This document shows, piece by piece, positions 6,026 to 7,032 of a stretch of 7,032 nucleotides of DNA; within the stretch, counting starts at the first letter, position 1, and every line of letters starts with the position of its first letter. Source of the DNA: Verrucomicrobiota bacterium (GTDB lineage Bacteria > Verrucomicrobiota > Verrucomicrobiia > Chthoniobacterales > UBA10450); NCBI GenBank assembly GCA_003218615.1, contig QHOD01000096.1, positions 1 to 7,032 of the forward strand. Direction: 5' to 3'. The translations under genes and the position numbers were made by a program. The notes beneath the pieces are model-generated. The model worked only from the letters and a program-made list of their open reading frames with translations, was not told where the DNA came from and searched no databases.

Positions 6026-6358
6026 TCAATGGGTTCCTGTGATCATCTCCTTCATGATTTGCCGGCCTCTCGCCTGCAATGGCCCCATGCCGCTCCCGGG
6101 CAGGAACCACATTCCCTTGTCTTGATCGCGGCAGTAAAGAATGTTGACGCCGTCGCTGGTGACCGCGTGATGAAATGTGGCGCCGGCGTTTTCCGCAATG
6201 AATCGGAAGAAAGTTTCGCGCCATGGGTCATCGGCGAAACGGAACAACTCTCCCCCAAGGCTCTTTAATTCTTCAACGCTGATTGTGCGAATCGATTTGG
6301 CGATGGCTTTGCGCCGCTCCTTGTCGAGGATCTCAAGATCGAACTTTTCGAATGGCAT
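6026..6358 (-). CDS. Hypothetical protein, 110 residues
   Basis: I do not recognise the family. From the ATG at 6358 the protein reads MPFEKFDLEILDKERRKAI, then a Lys/Arg- and Glu-rich N-terminal helical part (to about residue 38), then FRFADDPWRETFFRFIAE, and a compact strand section with HHAVTSDGVNILYC, GMWFLPGSGMG and a closing helix (ARGRQIMKEMI). There is no signal peptide or membrane span, so it is probably a small cytoplasmic protein. The GMWFLPGSGMGPLQ loop resembles an exposed glycine-rich turn, but no catalytic motif is evident. A TTG at 6403 would add 15 residues; ATG is preferred because it is the stronger codon, though neither has a ribosome binding site. It lies 93 bases upstream of the stress-protein gene on the same strand and may be co-transcribed with it. 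Confidence 0.6.
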   Translation of the reverse strand: MPFEKFDLEILDKERRKAIAKSIRTISVEELKSLGGELFRFADDPWRETFFRFIAENAGATFHHAVTSDGVNILYCRDQDKGMWFLPGSGMGPLQARGRQIMKEMITGTH

Positions 6359-6605
6359 GGGATTGAGCTTAGTCCGTTGAATATCGTTCGCCAACCAATG
6401 CAACAGATCTGGATGAACGGCGATTAAAGTGGGCTTGACGGATTTTTACCAGCAACGGCAGACGTCGGGTCTGACCAAAGCCCGGTATCAGAATTAGAAT
6501 GCGCCCAGCCATTGCTCTTCATAACCGATTCCGTCCCGAGCAGCCCATTGGACTTTAGTCTTATTGGTCATTGCAAACGTTTGCGGAAACTTGAATCATG
6601 GTGCC
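6359..6605. other. Divergent spacer between the hypothetical gene and the exchanger gene
   Basis: A 247-base region from which transcription must run both ways. On the minus strand TTTAAT (6423-6428) is a fair -10, with TTGCTG about 21 bases further upstream as a poor -35. Towards the exchanger gene it holds the GGACTTTAGTC motif (6550-6560) and the 12-base palindrome at 6573-6584. I see no credible gene: the short + strand reading frame from 6512 overlaps the exchanger start and has no protein-like features. Confidence 0.4.
6573..6584. promoter_or_regulatory. Perfect palindrome GCAAACGTTTGC, candidate operator
   Basis: A 12-base perfect inverted repeat without spacer, centred on AACGTT, starting 33 bases before the exchanger ATG. 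LacI/GalR-family repressors bind operators of this form, with a central CG flanked by A- and T-rich half-sites. The position fits a repressor site near the transcription start. No regulator gene is in the window. Confidence 0.4.
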
Positions 6606-7032
6606 ATGAGGCTGCTCCTTCAAGAAATCCGTCGCAACCCACTGCTTTGGCTTCTGGTGTTTGTCCCCATTGCACTGGCAGCGGAGAAACTCAACCATGA
6701 AGCCCACACGCTGCATTTCGTTCTTTCGGTTCTCGCGATCTTGCCGCTGGCTGTTCTGCTAAGTCACGCGACGGAATCAGTCGCGGCGAAAACGGGCGAT
6801 TCGGTGGGCGGTTTGCTCAACGCAACGCTTGGGAATCTAACCGAGCTCGTCATCGCCATCGCTGCTTTGCAGGCGGGACAATACACCTTGGTGAAGGCGT
6901 CCGTCGCCGGTGCAATCGTGACGAATTCATTGTTTATGCTGGGCGCGTCTTTCCTGCTCGGCGGTGTGCGGTATCACCTTCAGGAATTCAACCGTGTCGC
7001 CGCGCGATTTCAGGCTGGGTTGCTTTTTCTCG
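6606..7032 (+). CDS. Calcium/proton exchanger (CaCA superfamily, Cax type), N-terminal part
   Basis: The frame is open from ATG 6606 to the window edge (142 residues). A short N-terminus (MRLLLQEIRR) is followed by membrane helices at about 12-27, 36-53, 80-90 and 98-120. Between them lies the CaCA alpha-repeat signature: SHATESVAAKTGDSVGG (53-69) leading to LLNATLGNLTELVIAIAAL (70-88), with the key GN--E (Gly76, Asn77, Glu80) that binds Ca2+ inside the membrane. AGAIVTNSLFMLGASFLLGG (101-120) continues the first repeat. Family members export Ca2+ in exchange for H+ at the inner membrane; the second repeat lies outside the window. The ATG at 6606 aligns with the usual start. The upstream ATG at 6598 gives only three codons. 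A palindrome 21 bases upstream of the start may regulate it. Confidence 0.92.
   Translation, partial: MRLLLQEIRRNPLLWLLVFVPIALAAEKLNHEAHTLHFVLSVLAILPLAVLLSHATESVAAKTGDSVGGLLNATLGNLTELVIAIAALQAGQYTLVKASVAGAIVTNSLFMLGASFLLGGVRYHLQEFNRVAARFQAGLLFL

Noticed and set aside
6512..6700. 62-residue + strand frame before and into the exchanger gene
   Set aside because: It overlaps the well-supported start of the exchanger in another frame and shows no protein features.

Overview
The window (about 7 kb) is bacterial chromosomal DNA with compact genes and short spacers. No rRNA, tRNA, transposase or CRISPR array is visible. Several proteins (the lipoprotein, the STAS/SpoIIAA-like protein, the NPAV-type aquaporin, the small secreted beta-rich protein) resemble types I associate with soil Verrucomicrobiota and Acidobacteriota. 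Shine-Dalgarno sequences are scarce: only the lipoprotein gene has a clear one. A verrucomicrobial soil bacterium is my best guess, from protein style and not from a marker gene.

Layout: (1) 1-145, end of a response-regulator receiver domain, + strand. (2) 200-1165 membrane fatty acid desaturase, followed 13 bases later by 1179-1631, a small secreted protein; these two are probably one transcript. (3) 1833-2234 small lipoprotein, with its start set by a good ribosome binding site. (4) 2346-2768 SpoIIAA/STAS-like cytoplasmic protein. (5) 2977-3648 aquaporin-family channel and 3749-4813 AI-2E/PerM-family membrane protein. (6) 4814-5093, a spacer holding a hairpin terminator and a broken remnant of a formylglycine-generating enzyme (sulfatase-modifying factor) gene. 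(7) On the minus strand, 5051-5932 a tandem universal stress protein and 6026-6358 an unrecognised 110-residue protein. (8) 6606-7032, the start of a CaCA-family calcium/proton exchanger on the + strand, running off the window. Its upstream region is shared with the divergent minus-strand gene and contains a perfect 12-base palindrome.

Together these are housekeeping and envelope/stress genes: membrane lipid unsaturation, solute channel, permease-like protein, cation exchanger, universal stress protein. I see no convincing new multi-gene system. The points most worth following are the formylglycine-generating-enzyme fragment whose antisense strand now encodes the C-terminal tail of the stress protein, the aquaporin whose selectivity-filter arginine is valine, the LacI-type palindrome before the exchanger gene, and a G-quadruplex-type motif inside the small secreted protein gene.
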